Below, piece after piece: positions 1-10,105 of a stretch of 64,000 bases of DNA (the stretch's first letter is position 1; each line of letters starts with the position of its first letter). The position numbers and the translations under genes are program-made. Source of the stretch: Calycina herbarum. Lineage: Eukaryota; Ascomycota; Leotiomycetes; Helotiales; Pezizellaceae. The stretch lies in the NCBI GenBank assembly GCA_001414485.1, contig LLEY01000007.1:620001-684000 (forward strand), read 5' to 3'. Below the pieces are notes generated by a model, which was not told the origin of the DNA, did not search any database, and saw only the letters and a list, made by a program, of their open reading frames with translations.

Positions 1-430
1 TTGTGGAACCAAACTCCACCAATAACAAAGACCCCGCGGACGATAATCCCGAGGAAATAAAAAGCAGGTATCTATAGTACAGTACCGTACTGACACTAAA
101 CATGCTTGTACTCTGTACATATACTCACTCCTTGGACACTGATTAGAAAGAAGGTGCATAGCAAGGCTATCTGTGATATAGTCCGGTCTAAAACGAAGCC
201 TTTTATTCTCCTATATTACCGCAAACACGGTAGGTGAGCGAGCCCCCATCCCCTCTATCCTAAGCTGCCAGTCACGTTTTAAGTTTACTTACTCGTGTAT
301 AGAAATCATTTATCATTCTCCTTCATCTTAGAGCATCGCAACAAAAAAAAAGAAAAAAAAAATTACCGGTCGCTTCCCACACGGAAATTAGTGAATCCTG
401 CAACTATTTAAGACTGAGTTTCAAACAACA
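1..430. promoter_or_regulatory. upstream region of the first dehydrogenase gene
   Basis: No convincing gene is visible. The stretch holds pyrimidine-rich segments and an A-rich tract (about 341-362) just before the start at 431, as is common upstream of fungal genes. The GGGGAG-N3-CGGA motif found elsewhere in the cluster was not seen here. Confidence 0.3.
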
Positions 431-2003
431 ATGGGTAGTAGTGTGCGCACAGCAATCCCAGAGCTGCGTTGGGGTATTCTAGGTGCGTCACCTGCGGAGA
501 TACATTTCATTTATTCATCCATCCAGATGACAGATTTCTTATTTACACAACAACTAAAACTACCTATTAGGCACAGGATGGATCTCAACTATGTTTGTCA
601 AAGACCTGCTGGCGCCGAGATCATCCCCCTCAGCAAAGCACACGATCACTGCCCTGGGATCATCTTCGCTTGAAAAGGGCAACGCTTTCGTGGAAAAGGT
701 ATGGGGGGAGAGTGCTGCTGCTGCCACTCCTGACCCCGAGCCGCCCCGACCAGTCGTGTATGCCGATTATCAGGGCGTGTATAACGATGGGAGTGTGGAC
801 ATCGTCTATATCGGTACTCCTCACTCGCTGCACAGGGCAAACTGTCTCGATGCGATTGCGGCCGGGAAACATGTACTCTGCGAAAAGCCGTTGACCATCA
901 ATGCGAGAGAAGCACAGGAGGTCGTCGACGCGGCCAAGAAGAAGGGCGTCTTCATCATGGAAGGTGCGTTGTTCCAGTGTTCCATTATTCCAGTATTCCA
1001 GTGATCCAATTCTGCGCGCACTGTACATGTCTTCACTGCACCGTCTCCAAAAATAATCGAACAATCCACTCCACCCACTCTCCTCTCGAGTCCGCTCCGC
1101 TCTCCCATTGACCAAGCCGTACTCGCTTGCTTACCTTTTACTCTACTGTAGCCGTTTGGACGCGCTTCTCACCTCTCTTCGCCGCTCTCCGCTCCGAGAT
1201 CATCGACAAGAAATCCATCGGCCAAGTGGAGCGATTCTTTATGGACTTCGGCAACTACATGCCACTCGAGAGCCTCCCTGTCTCATCGCGCCTGAGAGAC
1301 CCCGCCCTCGGCGCTGGCGCCCTCCTCGACATCGGCATCTACACGCTTACCTACGCCTCCCTAATCATGGGTGACTTTCAAGTCGGCAAGGCGCACCCGG
1401 AGCTCTCACGCGTAACATCCTCCCTAAGTATAGCGGACGGCATCGACGAGTCCAACGTTGTTGTGCTCGAGTACCCGACCACCTCAACCCGCAGCCGCAC
1501 CAAAACAGCGATCCTCTCTTCGACCTTCCGATACCGTTCGGCCGAGGACTTTGCCCGCATCGAGGGGTCCAGCGGGACCATCACCATCTTTGGCCCTGCG
1601 GGTAGCGTGCCTGGCGGCTTCCGGATGGTCGAGGGCCCGCAGCCGGGCTTCGGCGAGGCGGACACCAGGGAGGTGCACACATACACGGTGGAGCGGCCAG
1701 AGGGAACGCTGGGATTCTTCGTATGTACTTTTTTTATAATGTTAAATTCTCCAGATCTCGGGAAAGTCTACTCTCAAGACATGTCTCAGGAGTAATATTT
1801 TTCCGAGCGAATCTCGTTCCCCAATTTCTTTGACAAAACAACTGTTAACAATCCTGAAGTGGGAGGCAGATGCCGTGGCGCTGGATATTGCGAATGGGAG
1901 GACGGAGAATGGGACCATGCCGGTGGAGGAGAGCTTGAGGATCATGAAGTTGATGGATGGTATTCGCAGGCAGGGTGGGTTGGTGTATCCGCAGGATGGT
2001 TAG
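431..2003 (+). CDS. Gfo/Idh/MocA oxidoreductase, dihydrodiol/D-xylose dehydrogenase type
   Basis: Four exons are inferred: 431-482, 571-963, 1152-1720 and 1860-2003, joining to about 385 residues, normal for the family. Taking the acceptor at 569-570 restores the Rossmann loop GILGTG (residues 15-20). The E-K-P motif holding the catalytic Lys is at about 122-124. The segment after intron 2 (EAVWTRF, then GALLDIGIY) is typical of the trans-1,2-dihydrobenzenediol / NADP-dependent D-xylose 1-dehydrogenase branch. The predicted role is NAD(P)-dependent oxidation of a sugar or cyclic diol in the cytosol; the substrate is inference. It converges on the Zn2Cys6 regulator gene and is one of three members of this superfamily within 11 kb. 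The last intron (139 bp) is the least certain junction. Confidence 0.85.
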
Positions 2004-2309
2004 TTAGAATAGGCTGGACTCTAATGACTTGTGCTGTATACCGTGTAAGCGGGAAGAAAGAAAAGTTCGGGCAGTGTTACACAGTGTGAAGCCTCCTCGG
2101 CTAAGCCCCTGAATTGCCGAGACTACACAAATCACACAGACGCCTGCCAGAGGCTTTTCCCCTCGTTCTGATTAGGCAACTGTTACTTCGACCCCCTCTT
2201 TTGCGTGACAGTAAATTAACTTCCTGCCTTGGCGTTGGTATCAGTAATCACCAGGCAGGACAGCAACAGAAAACTGATGGAGCTCGAGGGTGTTGATTAG
2301 TCAAATAGA
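2004..2309. other. convergent 3' intergenic spacer
   Basis: About 300 bases lie between the stops of the first dehydrogenase and the regulator. I see no gene or repeat. It presumably holds both 3' UTRs. Confidence 0.5.
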
Positions 2310-4626
2310 TCAATAATAATTTCGATCCATTCCAGCTGCACTCATCAACTCCTCAATGATCTCACGCGCACGTGCAACATCCGGCAGCGCTTCCGCCTCC
2401 CAGTAGCGCAACCGCTCGACACATATTTGCAAAGGGCCTTCGACGGTGGTGGTGGGGATGAGGTCGGCCGCACGGGCGGCCAGCAGCATCATCGCAGTGG
2501 TAACGCCCTCGCGCAACTCGTACCAGGTGCCGTGGTGGCGGTGTGTCATGGCGTTGCCCGTGTTGACGGCCAGGCAATTCACGAGGGCTTTCTGGACGAA
2601 GCCTTGCAGCGTGGTGGTCGGATTCCAGCGGTTTGCCTGAACGTGGATGGCGTAGTAGAGGAAGGGTCGGTAGAGCAGGCCGCGGATCAGCAGGCTGCGG
2701 CCTTCGGTCACGTAGCGCAGCTCGTCGGATGCCGGTGCTCGGTGTAGGTGGTCACTGTCGCTATTGTTGTCGAAGCGAATGCTCGTGGGCAGGGAGGCAT
2801 ACCAGCTCTCCATTTGAGCTTCAATCTCTTCGGCAGCACTGACCATGATGGCGAGATCCATTTGTAGCCAGTGCTGATGGTCGTCTTTGTAGAAGGCGTT
2901 GAGGATGCGGTTCTCGATCCGTCGCAATGCAATCTCGCTGAGATAGTAGAACCAAGTCTGCTCTTCGGCACGTTGCGAAGCGCAGGTAGATGTCGATGCT
3001 GCCAGCGAGAGTAGCTGCGACGAAGTTGATGTTGAAGCCGTCGACGCTGGCCCTTGCCCTTGGTGGTCCTCTGGGCTCTCGGCGGCTGGACTTCCAGGAG
3101 TTGGGGGGGAGGGGAAAAGGAACGGGTAGTCAAGCTTGCAAAGATCTGATTGTGGGAGGTCGAGCTGAACGCGGATCTCACATTCCGACTTTAAGATTGT
3201 CCAGTAAAGTCGCTGCTCGAGCCGTCTCTCCAAGGTTGATTGTGAAGGTGGGACGTCGACGTCCACACCACCATTGCTGCGTCGTTCTTGGAGAGCGGCC
3301 TGGCTTCTCAGGTACAGCGAGTAAACTGAGCCTGCTTGATGGAATGCTGACCATGCTTCGAGTGGATGCAGTGTGTACATGAGATAGATACCCGAGAGCA
3401 TGTGGCATTGCCCCGCCATGATACTTTGATCAAGAAGCCCCAATCGCTTCCGCGCGACTTGATAAAATGTGTCACCTGTCTCCAAGAGATCGAAGGTGTC
3501 ATCTAGAGAAGTGCGCCCGCTGAGCAGGCCCACCTCGGATGATGGATTGAATGGACGTGCAACGGCGCCTAAGGCGCAGGCGAGCAGCTATATCGATGGG
3601 CGTCAATACTATAGTCCTATGGAATACAGCTGTGTGCAGTACTGTACATAGCCCGCCGCCTTCTCAGACTACAGACAGACAGTTTCAATACTTGGATGGG
3701 ATGGATAGCGAGTGCGTTGACGATTAAGGTAGAACTACGTACCACAATGCAGGATGAAGCATCCCAGCCAACACCGTCCTCTGCAACACGCCGCGCAGCC
3801 TCGCGTATTTGCCGAGTATGAAAGACCGGATTCTTCGAATGTACCAGCTGTAGAAAGCGATCCACAAGGCCTGGGACGTTTTCTTCGTTGATACCCTGAC
3901 TCGCACGCTTGCCCGCCCGCTTGAGTGAGTGTCGGTGGTGGTGGTCGCCTTGCGCACCTGAGCCTGAGGGGAGACTGTCAATGAGAATTTCTTGAGACAA
4001 GAAGTTGCGTGACCATCGGCCATTGAATATCGGCCATGTCAGTATCGTCTCGGCGGATCCGAATGCTGTCGGTACCTCAAGGCAATCAGACGGCGACGGC
4101 GGAGTTACATTGCACGCTCCAGCGCCGTGTCTATGCCCGTGATCATGACCACAGCTCGGAGAAGTCCCCGTTGCAGCTGCAATCTGACCCTTCACTTGCC
4201 GATCAACCTCCGTGAGCTTCTCCAGCGTCTGGTTGAGCTTGTCCAGGATGAGTAAGCTTGCAGGATCGAAGCTAGGGTATGAAGTTGGCTTAGCGCACAA
4301 GATCATAACTACAGTTCTCACATACTGGACTGTAGTGGACTGAGTGAGTGTACTTACGACGCATGATCCAGACGAGGATCATATGAGCATGGCCAGCCGT
4401 TCTTGGCACAAGATGCGCATCTTGGGCGCTCGTTACCGCACTTGGTCTTCTTAGATCTGCACGTGTCGCATGCCGTGACAGCTCGCTTTCGGGGAAAGGT
4501 CATTGTCCTGAAACGCGCCTGGTGGACATGGCCATCTCCGCGTGCATCGGAAGAGGGAGAGGGAGAGGCAACAGAGCCAGCTGTGGCTTCTGCGGGGGAA
4601 GGATTTGAATGGTTGGGGGCAGACAT
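2310..4626 (-). CDS. Zn2Cys6 fungal-specific transcription factor, probable cluster regulator
   Basis: Three exons on the minus strand, 4626-4358, 4271-3743 and 3587-2310, join in frame to about 691 residues. The N-terminal binuclear cluster has Cys 53, 56, 63, 70, 73 and 80 in the canonical C-x2-C-x6-C-x6-C-x2-C-x6-C spacing, preceded by basic residues. A His-rich loop and a Ser/Thr-rich stretch interrupt the middle region. The segment LLACALGAVARPF across the second splice junction and the later LMYTLHPLEAWSAFHQA are typical of the fungal-specific regulatory domain. The start at 4626 was chosen because the longer upstream reading has no conserved sequence. It sits between two dehydrogenases, and its own promoter carries two copies of a cluster-wide motif. 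Pathway-specific, possibly self-controlled activation of the neighbours is therefore likely, though inferred. Confidence 0.88.
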
Positions 4627-4684
4627 GTGCTGTGAAGTGTGAAGTGTGGTGTGTGACGTGTGATGTGTGATGGAGACCCGACCT

Positions 4685-4697
4685 GGGGAGTTTCGGA
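4685..4697 (+). promoter_or_regulatory. cluster motif GGGGAG-N3-CGGA, copy 1
   Basis: The spacer is TTT. It lies about 60 bases upstream of the regulator start. The motif recurs at 4883, 7510 (inverted) and 9901 (inverted), always between cluster genes. Confidence 0.5.
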
Positions 4698-4828
4698 GGA
4701 GGGAGAGAGGGAGGGGCTTCGAAAGTATATTAATCCTTTGCTTGACCCTTGCTTGGGCACTTGCTTCCCGAGGTATAACCGAATCTAAAGGGCTTGTCCC
4801 ACGCACTCCTTATACCCCACTCTCGCTA

Positions 4829-4844
4829 ACCCCGCGTGCGGGGT
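4829..4844. promoter_or_regulatory. palindrome with CCG-N4-CGG core
   Basis: Two 7-base arms (ACCCCGC and GCGGGGT) flank a 2-base centre. Inverted CGG triplets fit a dimeric Zn2Cys6 site, possibly for autoregulation. Function is inferred. Confidence 0.4.
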
Positions 4845-4882
4845 AAAGGGGGCTTCTCCTCCCCGCGCCGGGAGGGGACTCT

Positions 4883-4895
4883 GGGGAGATTCGGA
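4883..4895 (+). promoter_or_regulatory. cluster motif GGGGAG-N3-CGGA, copy 2
   Basis: The spacer is ATT. It lies about 320 bases upstream of the second dehydrogenase and about 260 bases upstream of the regulator, in their shared promoter. Confidence 0.5.
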
Positions 4896-5213
4896 GTTCC
4901 TTTGTTGGGCGATACCTTACAGTACTGTACGACTAAACACAGCACAGCACAGCATAGCACAGAGTCCAACTAACACCAGGCACAGGACCGACCAATACGA
5001 GATAGAAGGAGTGATTATGAAGGTGTATTTAGTTAGCTCGGATGGTCAATGCCACGCTAGAGTAGATTTAGTTTCCGCCCGTCAATCCACACCCTCTTTC
5101 CACTTTACAACACCCCTCTTTTCTATACGCAGATAACTGAAATACAGTAAGTGCCTTCGCCTGCGACGCAATGCTGCTCGGACTCTGCTCCTTTGCTTTG
5201 CACCTCCCTCAGG

Positions 5214-6525
5214 ATGGACTCCCATGTCGATGATAACCACAGCACGAACGTGTCCATACCCAAGGTTCGAGTTGGACTCATTGGATGCGGTCAAGTTGCT
5301 CAAGTCGTTCACATCCCGACACTCGGCTTCTTGTCGGATTACTTCCGCATCACGTATCTGTGCGACGTATCCACGGGAGCTCTCGAGCACTGCCGGGCCA
5401 AGATCCCAGGTCACGGTCCCAACATACCCAGGATCACCAAGAATGCAACCGAGTTGTGCTCCTCGGACGATGTGGATGTCGTCTTCGTCCTCAGTAGCGA
5501 TGAATATCATGCGGAGCAGGCCATTCTTGCACTGCAGCACGACAAATGCGTGTTTGTGGAGAAACCGGTCGCGTTGAATCTGCGTGATATAGATCGTATC
5601 CAGCAGGCGGAGAAGAGCTCGAAGGGAAAGCTTATGGTCGGCTACATGCGCCGATACGCTTCGGCCTTCGAAAGCGCCATCAAGGAGATTGGAGGCATCG
5701 AGAAGATTCTGTATGCCAGGGTCAGAGGTGCGTACTGTACATGCAGACTCAGTCAGACTCAGCCTCATCAGCCTTACACATATATCATGCGCACTGCTGA
5801 GACCTTCCTTCTCTAGATATTATTGGGCCCAACAGCACCTTTGTTGATCAGTCTGGCACATTTTCGAAGACATTCAACGATCTCGAGGAGCGAGATGTCT
5901 CCGACCGCAAGGACCGAGCCACGGAACTCGTGCATCACGCCTTGGAGGTCGAATGTAACGTCTCGGCGAGCGCTTCGGCGATTACCATGTGGCGGGTTCT
6001 GGGTGGGCTTGGGACGCACGACATATCGGCCATGAGAGAGGCTCTAGGCATGCCTCTGGGGGTGGTGGGAGTTCATACAGGCTTTCCGTTTTGGAGGTAT
6101 GTTATATATTCATTCAAGCTGCCTTGCCTGACTGAGAGCTGATCACAGCTAGCGTACTGTTCCAGTACTCTGGCTTTGCTGTGAGCTACGAGTCTGGCAT
6201 TCATTCGGTACCCCAGTTCGACGCACATATCGAAGTCTATGGCCAAGACAAAATTGTTCGCATACAGTACGACACGCCATACGTGAAGGGCTTGCCAATA
6301 ACGGTTCACGTATCGGAGAACGTGAATGGGTCACTCAAGGAGACCGTGACCCGACAAACATACGAGGACGCTTATACTCAGGAACTGAAGCACGTATACG
6401 AGTGGATTAGGCTTGGGAAACTGGTCAAAACCACCATTGAAGATGCCAGGCTCGATATAGAGATATTTCAGATGATCATGAAAGCTGATAGTCGTCGTGT
6501 GAAAGCGAGGTCTGGCATCCCTTGA
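5214..6525 (+). CDS. Gfo/Idh/MocA oxidoreductase, inositol-dehydrogenase-like
   Basis: Three exons, 5214-5727, 5817-6096 and 6153-6525, join in frame to about 388 residues. The nucleotide-binding loop GLIGCG is at residues 21-26, and the E-K-P motif with the catalytic Lys is at 116-118. It is followed by VGYMRRY, typical of the inositol-dehydrogenase-like subgroup. The C-terminal alpha/beta substrate domain is complete. It is predicted to be a soluble NAD(P)-dependent dehydrogenase of a polyol, inositol or sugar acid; the substrate cannot be read from the sequence. It is divergent from the Zn2Cys6 gene and clearly distinct from the other two dehydrogenases here, so they are not recent duplicates. 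Confidence 0.86.
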
Positions 6526-6650
6526 CGATTTTCAATATATTCATTGTGATACGAGAAATACAGATAATCTATTGCCCACTCTCGCTTATTATTGCGCTCA
6601 GCAACGCTTCTTTTCACAACATGACTAACTGACTGAGGGTGACGCGCCGT

Positions 6651-7262
6651 TCAGATCACTGCTGCCTGACCCGCCAAAACCGCCTGCAGGCACTCAACAA
6701 TAACCTGGTGATCCTCCTCCTGAGCCAAACCACTCACGACCACTGCAGCCACGGGGCCCTCAACTCCCGTGACACGAACAGGAAATCCACCGCCGTGGAT
6801 AGCGTACTGTTCCGCCTGCTCGCCCAGCTGAAAACGGGCCTTGAACTTCTCCTCGTCGCCCTTGTCAAACATGTTGTGGGCCGCCCAGGTGCTGAAGCCG
6901 AATCTCAGCACGACATTCCTCTTGCGGCGCACCCAGTTGTCGTTCTCAGGGACGGTGCCGGGCCGCGACGTGGCGTGGAACAACAACTGCTGGTTGTTGG
7001 CCATGGCAATGTTCACGACTGCCGGGCTCTGCGAGATTTCTCGAAGACGATTCCGAATCAGGATTCCGAGCTCGAAGGCGTCGTCGGCCGTGAAGTGCGG
7101 CAACGCAAGTGCCTTCTCTTGGGCGACGATTTCGTCAAACTATATATGTACTCATCTAAGCGTCTTGGACAGGAAGAGATGACAGGGCTCGGTCTTGATG
7201 GGAAGAGAAAGAAAGAGAAAACTTACTGTATCAAGTGGTGCACTGAGAGGGTTCGAAGTCAT
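6651..7262 (-). CDS. HbpS/GlcG-like UPF0303 (haem-degrading-fold) protein
   Basis: Two exons on the minus strand: 7262-7227 (12 codons) and 7139-6651, giving 174 residues. The donor GTAAGT and acceptor TATAG leave the frame intact. The segments FDEIVAQEKAL, YAIHGGGFPV and the C-terminal GLAQEEDHQ are characteristic of the UPF0303 branch of the HbpS/GlcG (Haem_degrading, PF03928) family. Members are small cytosolic proteins often encoded beside carbohydrate or glycolate catabolic genes. Haem or cobalamin binding is known for some, and no catalytic role is established for the fungal forms. Its place between a dehydrogenase and the transporter suggests an accessory role in the same pathway. A cluster motif (7510-7522) and a MITE-like hairpin lie upstream of its start. 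Confidence 0.82.
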
Positions 7263-7509
7263 CCTGAGGTTTCGTGAGACAGTGCTGTTATTGACAGTGG
7301 GTGGCCATGTCCGTACGAGGAGTATCGCTCTTTATACGACTTTAGTACAGACTCTTCAGCGCTCTTGGCAGGGCCATGTAAATAAACCGTAGCCTCGGAG
7401 ACGATAGCGAGGTACTGCGTGTGGGGTCCCCAAGACCCGGTTATAAATAACCGAAGCCAAGCAGTTGTCCCCCGCCTTCACCAATACCCATGCAGAAGTT
7501 TTGCCGAGA

Positions 7510-7522
7510 TCCGAAACTCCCC
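7510..7522 (-). promoter_or_regulatory. cluster motif GGGGAG-N3-CGGA, copy 3 (inverted)
   Basis: It reads TCCGAAACTCCCC on the plus strand, about 250 bases upstream of the UPF0303 start and in the same orientation as that gene. Confidence 0.5.
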
Positions 7523-7547
7523 GTCAGAGAATTTAAGTCTTCTGCTA

Positions 7548-7641
7548 CTCTCCCCCCCCCCTAATTACATTGTATGCGCACGGTCGTTTTAGTATGGCAA
7601 ATGTCTGTGCACGGTACAATGTAATCAGGGGGGGGGGGGAG
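7548..7641. mobile_element. 94-bp MITE-like element with perfect-length poly-C/poly-G inverted ends
   Basis: The left arm from 7548 (CTCT, ten C, then an AT-rich 13-mer) is matched by the reverse complement of the right arm ending at 7641, with one mismatch in about 27 bases. Similarity continues for a few bases further in. The element is flanked on both sides by TA (7546-7547 and 7642-7643), as expected for a Tc1/mariner-type target duplication. It has no coding capacity, so any movement would need a transposase elsewhere. A long hairpin would form if it is transcribed. Confidence 0.7.
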
Positions 7642-7875
7642 AGTACAGGTTCGTGAAGCGCCATGTGGAGCATCAAGTGTGACAGGTATCGCGGGGCAAG
7701 CAGCAGCAGGAGGTATGAGTGTCATATTTTGGTACTAATTCTACTGTACGTACATAGATTCAAGGATTGTCACTCGGTCTTCCTATACCCAAATGATTCT
7801 ATCAAGCGCGAAACGCACGCTATAAAAAGGCACCAACTAAGCGTCACCGTGCCTGTTCCCATCAATTCGATGCCG

Positions 7876-9491
7876 TTATGCTGTCTCCTCGGGAGTAGTA
7901 TTGACATCGTCAACATGGTATGATTTGCCTTTATGCGCAATTTTTTCTCCTTCGACTGGGCCCGTAGTTTCCTCATCGCCGAAGACGCAAGCCATTTCCT
8001 CCAGACTGTGGCCACGGGTTTCGGGAAACACGAAGTAGATGATCACACCACCTCCCGCAAGGATAAAGACGAAGACCAGATAGTACCGCCATTGGATACT
8101 GTCGAGAGCGATTGGATTGACAAAGATGTTGAAGAAAACTGCCGTGGCGGTGGCGATCCACATGGTGGCGAGACCTCTTGAACGAAGTTGATAAGGCCAA
8201 ATCTCGACAGGATATGCCACGACAAGGGGCGTGAAAGCCAAAGAAAAGCATCCGTACATGAGGAACAAGAAGGGAACCACTGCTGTGCCGATTGCCGTTG
8301 AGCCACCTTTCGCGAAGGTGGCCGAGAGAGCCGTGATGAGGATATACGAGATGAGCATACCCCCAGTTGCAGACAAGAAGAGGAACCGTCGCCCGAATCT
8401 GTCGACGTTTAAGGCTCCAGTGAGCGCACAAATGAGATTCCAGATCTGCAAGAAACCATTGATGAGGGTCTGCTGTGTGACGGTCTTAATGCCAATACTG
8501 GTGAGAACCGGAGGAAGATAGTAGCCAGCAACATTCTGACCCGCCCATTGATCAAATATGCCCAAGAAGACGGTGATGAACGTTCTTTTGCGGTTCGCGG
8601 GAGTGGCCAGCATTTGCTTGTACGAAGTGCTCTTTTGGAACTCACGCTCCATTTGAATACTCCGGGAGATCTCCGCAAATTCGAAAGCAGCCAAGACAGA
8701 GGATTCGTCACCTTCGGCGTGGTATTTGACCAGGAAAGCTCGAGCTTCCTCGTGACGCTCTGCCGAAACTAAGTATCTTGGAGACTCAGGTATCATGAAT
8801 AGCCCTGGCAAGACCAGAGCTGGAAGTAGGAGCTGTAGAAGAGACGGAATTCGCCAGGACCAGGAGTTGTCATAGTTTCGTGTGCCAAAAGTGGCCCAAG
8901 CAGCCACAAATGATCCTGCACGTTCCGTTAGTTGCTTTTTCGCAATGAAGTTGAAGGCTGGTACTCACCGACATACCATCCACACATGTAGAGACTGGTG
9001 AGGATACCTCGATGTGTAGGGTATGCAGTCTCGGTCATCAAGAGAGGGACACAGCCCTGGAAGAACGCTGCGCCAATTCCTATGACGAGTCGAGACATCA
9101 CGAACATGACAGGATTGATGGCTCCCGTCTGTAAGCCTGTACCAAGAGCAATGAAGAAGTATCCTATAAAGATGGTGGGCTTGCGACCATATTTGTTTGA
9201 TGACCAGGCCACGATGGGAAAGCAAACAATGGATCCCAAATTTACAGAACCTGCGATGAGGCCGAGCCAGGCGCCGGTAGGATTGTCCATAAAATTGACC
9301 CATTGTGGAAGCGCAAGGAGTCCGTTCAGCATTGATCCATCGTATCCGTTGCCGGAGGAGAGCAAGAATAGACTGAAGAGGCAGAAGTTGAGATAGAGCA
9401 GGGTTGGTTTTTTGTACCACGCCTTGTCGTTTGCAGGCAGAAGTGCTGCAAATTCCGCGCCGACAGACTTGTCATTGTTATTGGATACCAT
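7876..9491 (-). CDS. MFS sugar transporter (lactose permease/hexose type)
   Basis: Two exons, 9491-8969 and 8915-7876, encode about 520 residues with 12 predicted membrane segments. Sugar-porter signatures are visible: NKYGRKP after TM2, PESPRYL before the central loop, and PETRGHSLEEM after TM12. The short first loop and the LLSSGNGYDGSMLNG start match the fungal lactose permease / hexose transporter group. It should import the pathway substrate across the plasma membrane by proton symport; the actual sugar is unknown. It is divergent from the third dehydrogenase with a 614-base shared promoter containing a 40-bp tandem repeat. Confidence 0.9.
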
Positions 9492-9645
9492 GTCTGATGT
9501 GTCTTCCGAGTGACGGTGTTGAGATCCGACGAAAGACTTGTCAATATGAAGAAAAATTGGACAAGTTCTGATGAAGTATACATCTTATATAATTAAGATG
9601 GCTGGTGTCAAATGCGGCTGTTGCGCGTTCTGTGGGGAACTCTAA

Positions 9646-9725
9646 TTTCCCCGCAATTCGATAGGGAGGGGCCGTATCAAAGTCATTTCCCCGCAATTCG
9701 ATGGGGAGTTGCCGTATCAAAGTCC
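9646..9725 (+). repeat. 40-bp tandem repeat, two full copies plus the start of a third
   Basis: Units begin at 9646 and 9686, and a partial third begins at 9726. Each starts TTTCCCC and carries CCGCAATTCGAT, a GGGAG box and GCCGTATCAAAGT. Only a few positions differ between the two full units. The G/C boxes resemble the cluster motif half-sites, so the repeat may multiply regulator sites. Confidence 0.75.
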
Positions 9726-9900
9726 TTTCCCCTGCCTGCGGGAAAGAAGTCCACACGTCTGTCCGAAGATCCCAACACAAATGCTTGGGTATGGGACGAG
9801 ACTTTCGTCTGCACGGCTCCGGGGAGTCTGCCGACCAAGTTTGTGAGAAGATTTGCTATATGGCTTCTCGCTTAAGCTCCACGTATACCATCGGCAATGC

Positions 9901-9913
9901 TCCGCTTCTCCCC
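9901..9913 (-). promoter_or_regulatory. cluster motif GGGGAG-N3-CGGA, copy 4 (inverted)
   Basis: It reads TCCGCTTCTCCCC on the plus strand, about 190 bases before the third dehydrogenase start and about 410 bases from the transporter start. Confidence 0.5.
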
Positions 9914-10105
9914 GGCTCGAGGCTTGGCCTGACAATGGAGACCCGAATTTGAACCGAACATTAACTTGTTTCAAAGGAATATCTTGGCTGCATGTTCGCT
10001 CGTGGTGAGAGCCGATGTCAAAAGGCGGGGTTGGAGGTGATAAGGACCAGTGCCCAGAAGTTCGAACCAAACGAAGCACCACACTCTTTGGCAATTTACT
10101 CAAGA

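Larger units (their letters stand above)
4627..5213. promoter_or_regulatory. divergent promoter between the regulator and the second dehydrogenase
   Basis: 587 bases separate two divergent starts. The region is GC-rich in the middle and holds two copies of GGGGAG-N3-CGGA (4685-4697 and 4883-4895), a 16-bp palindrome at 4829-4844 containing CCG-N4-CGG, and a CCG-N3-CGG at about 4862-4870. CGG triplets are the usual targets of Zn2Cys6 proteins, so this is a good candidate control region. Confidence 0.55.
7263..7875. promoter_or_regulatory. upstream region of the UPF0303 gene with a MITE insertion
   Basis: No gene is seen. The stretch holds one inverted copy of the cluster motif, then the 94-bp hairpin element, and runs into the 3' end of the transporter gene. 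Confidence 0.4.
9492..10105. promoter_or_regulatory. divergent promoter between transporter and third dehydrogenase
   Basis: The region contains the 40-bp tandem repeat at 9646-9725, GGGGAG-like boxes next to CCG at 9703-9714 and 9821-9833, and an inverted full motif at 9901-9913. No gene is seen. Confidence 0.5.

Noticed and set aside
660..1115. 151-codon antisense frame over the first dehydrogenase
   Set aside because: It runs across an intron boundary of a well-supported gene and has no family features; it is a shadow of GC-rich coding sequence.
7548..7641. Transcription terminator hairpin
   Set aside because: Intrinsic terminators are bacterial; the flanking TA duplications and fungal context favour a MITE.
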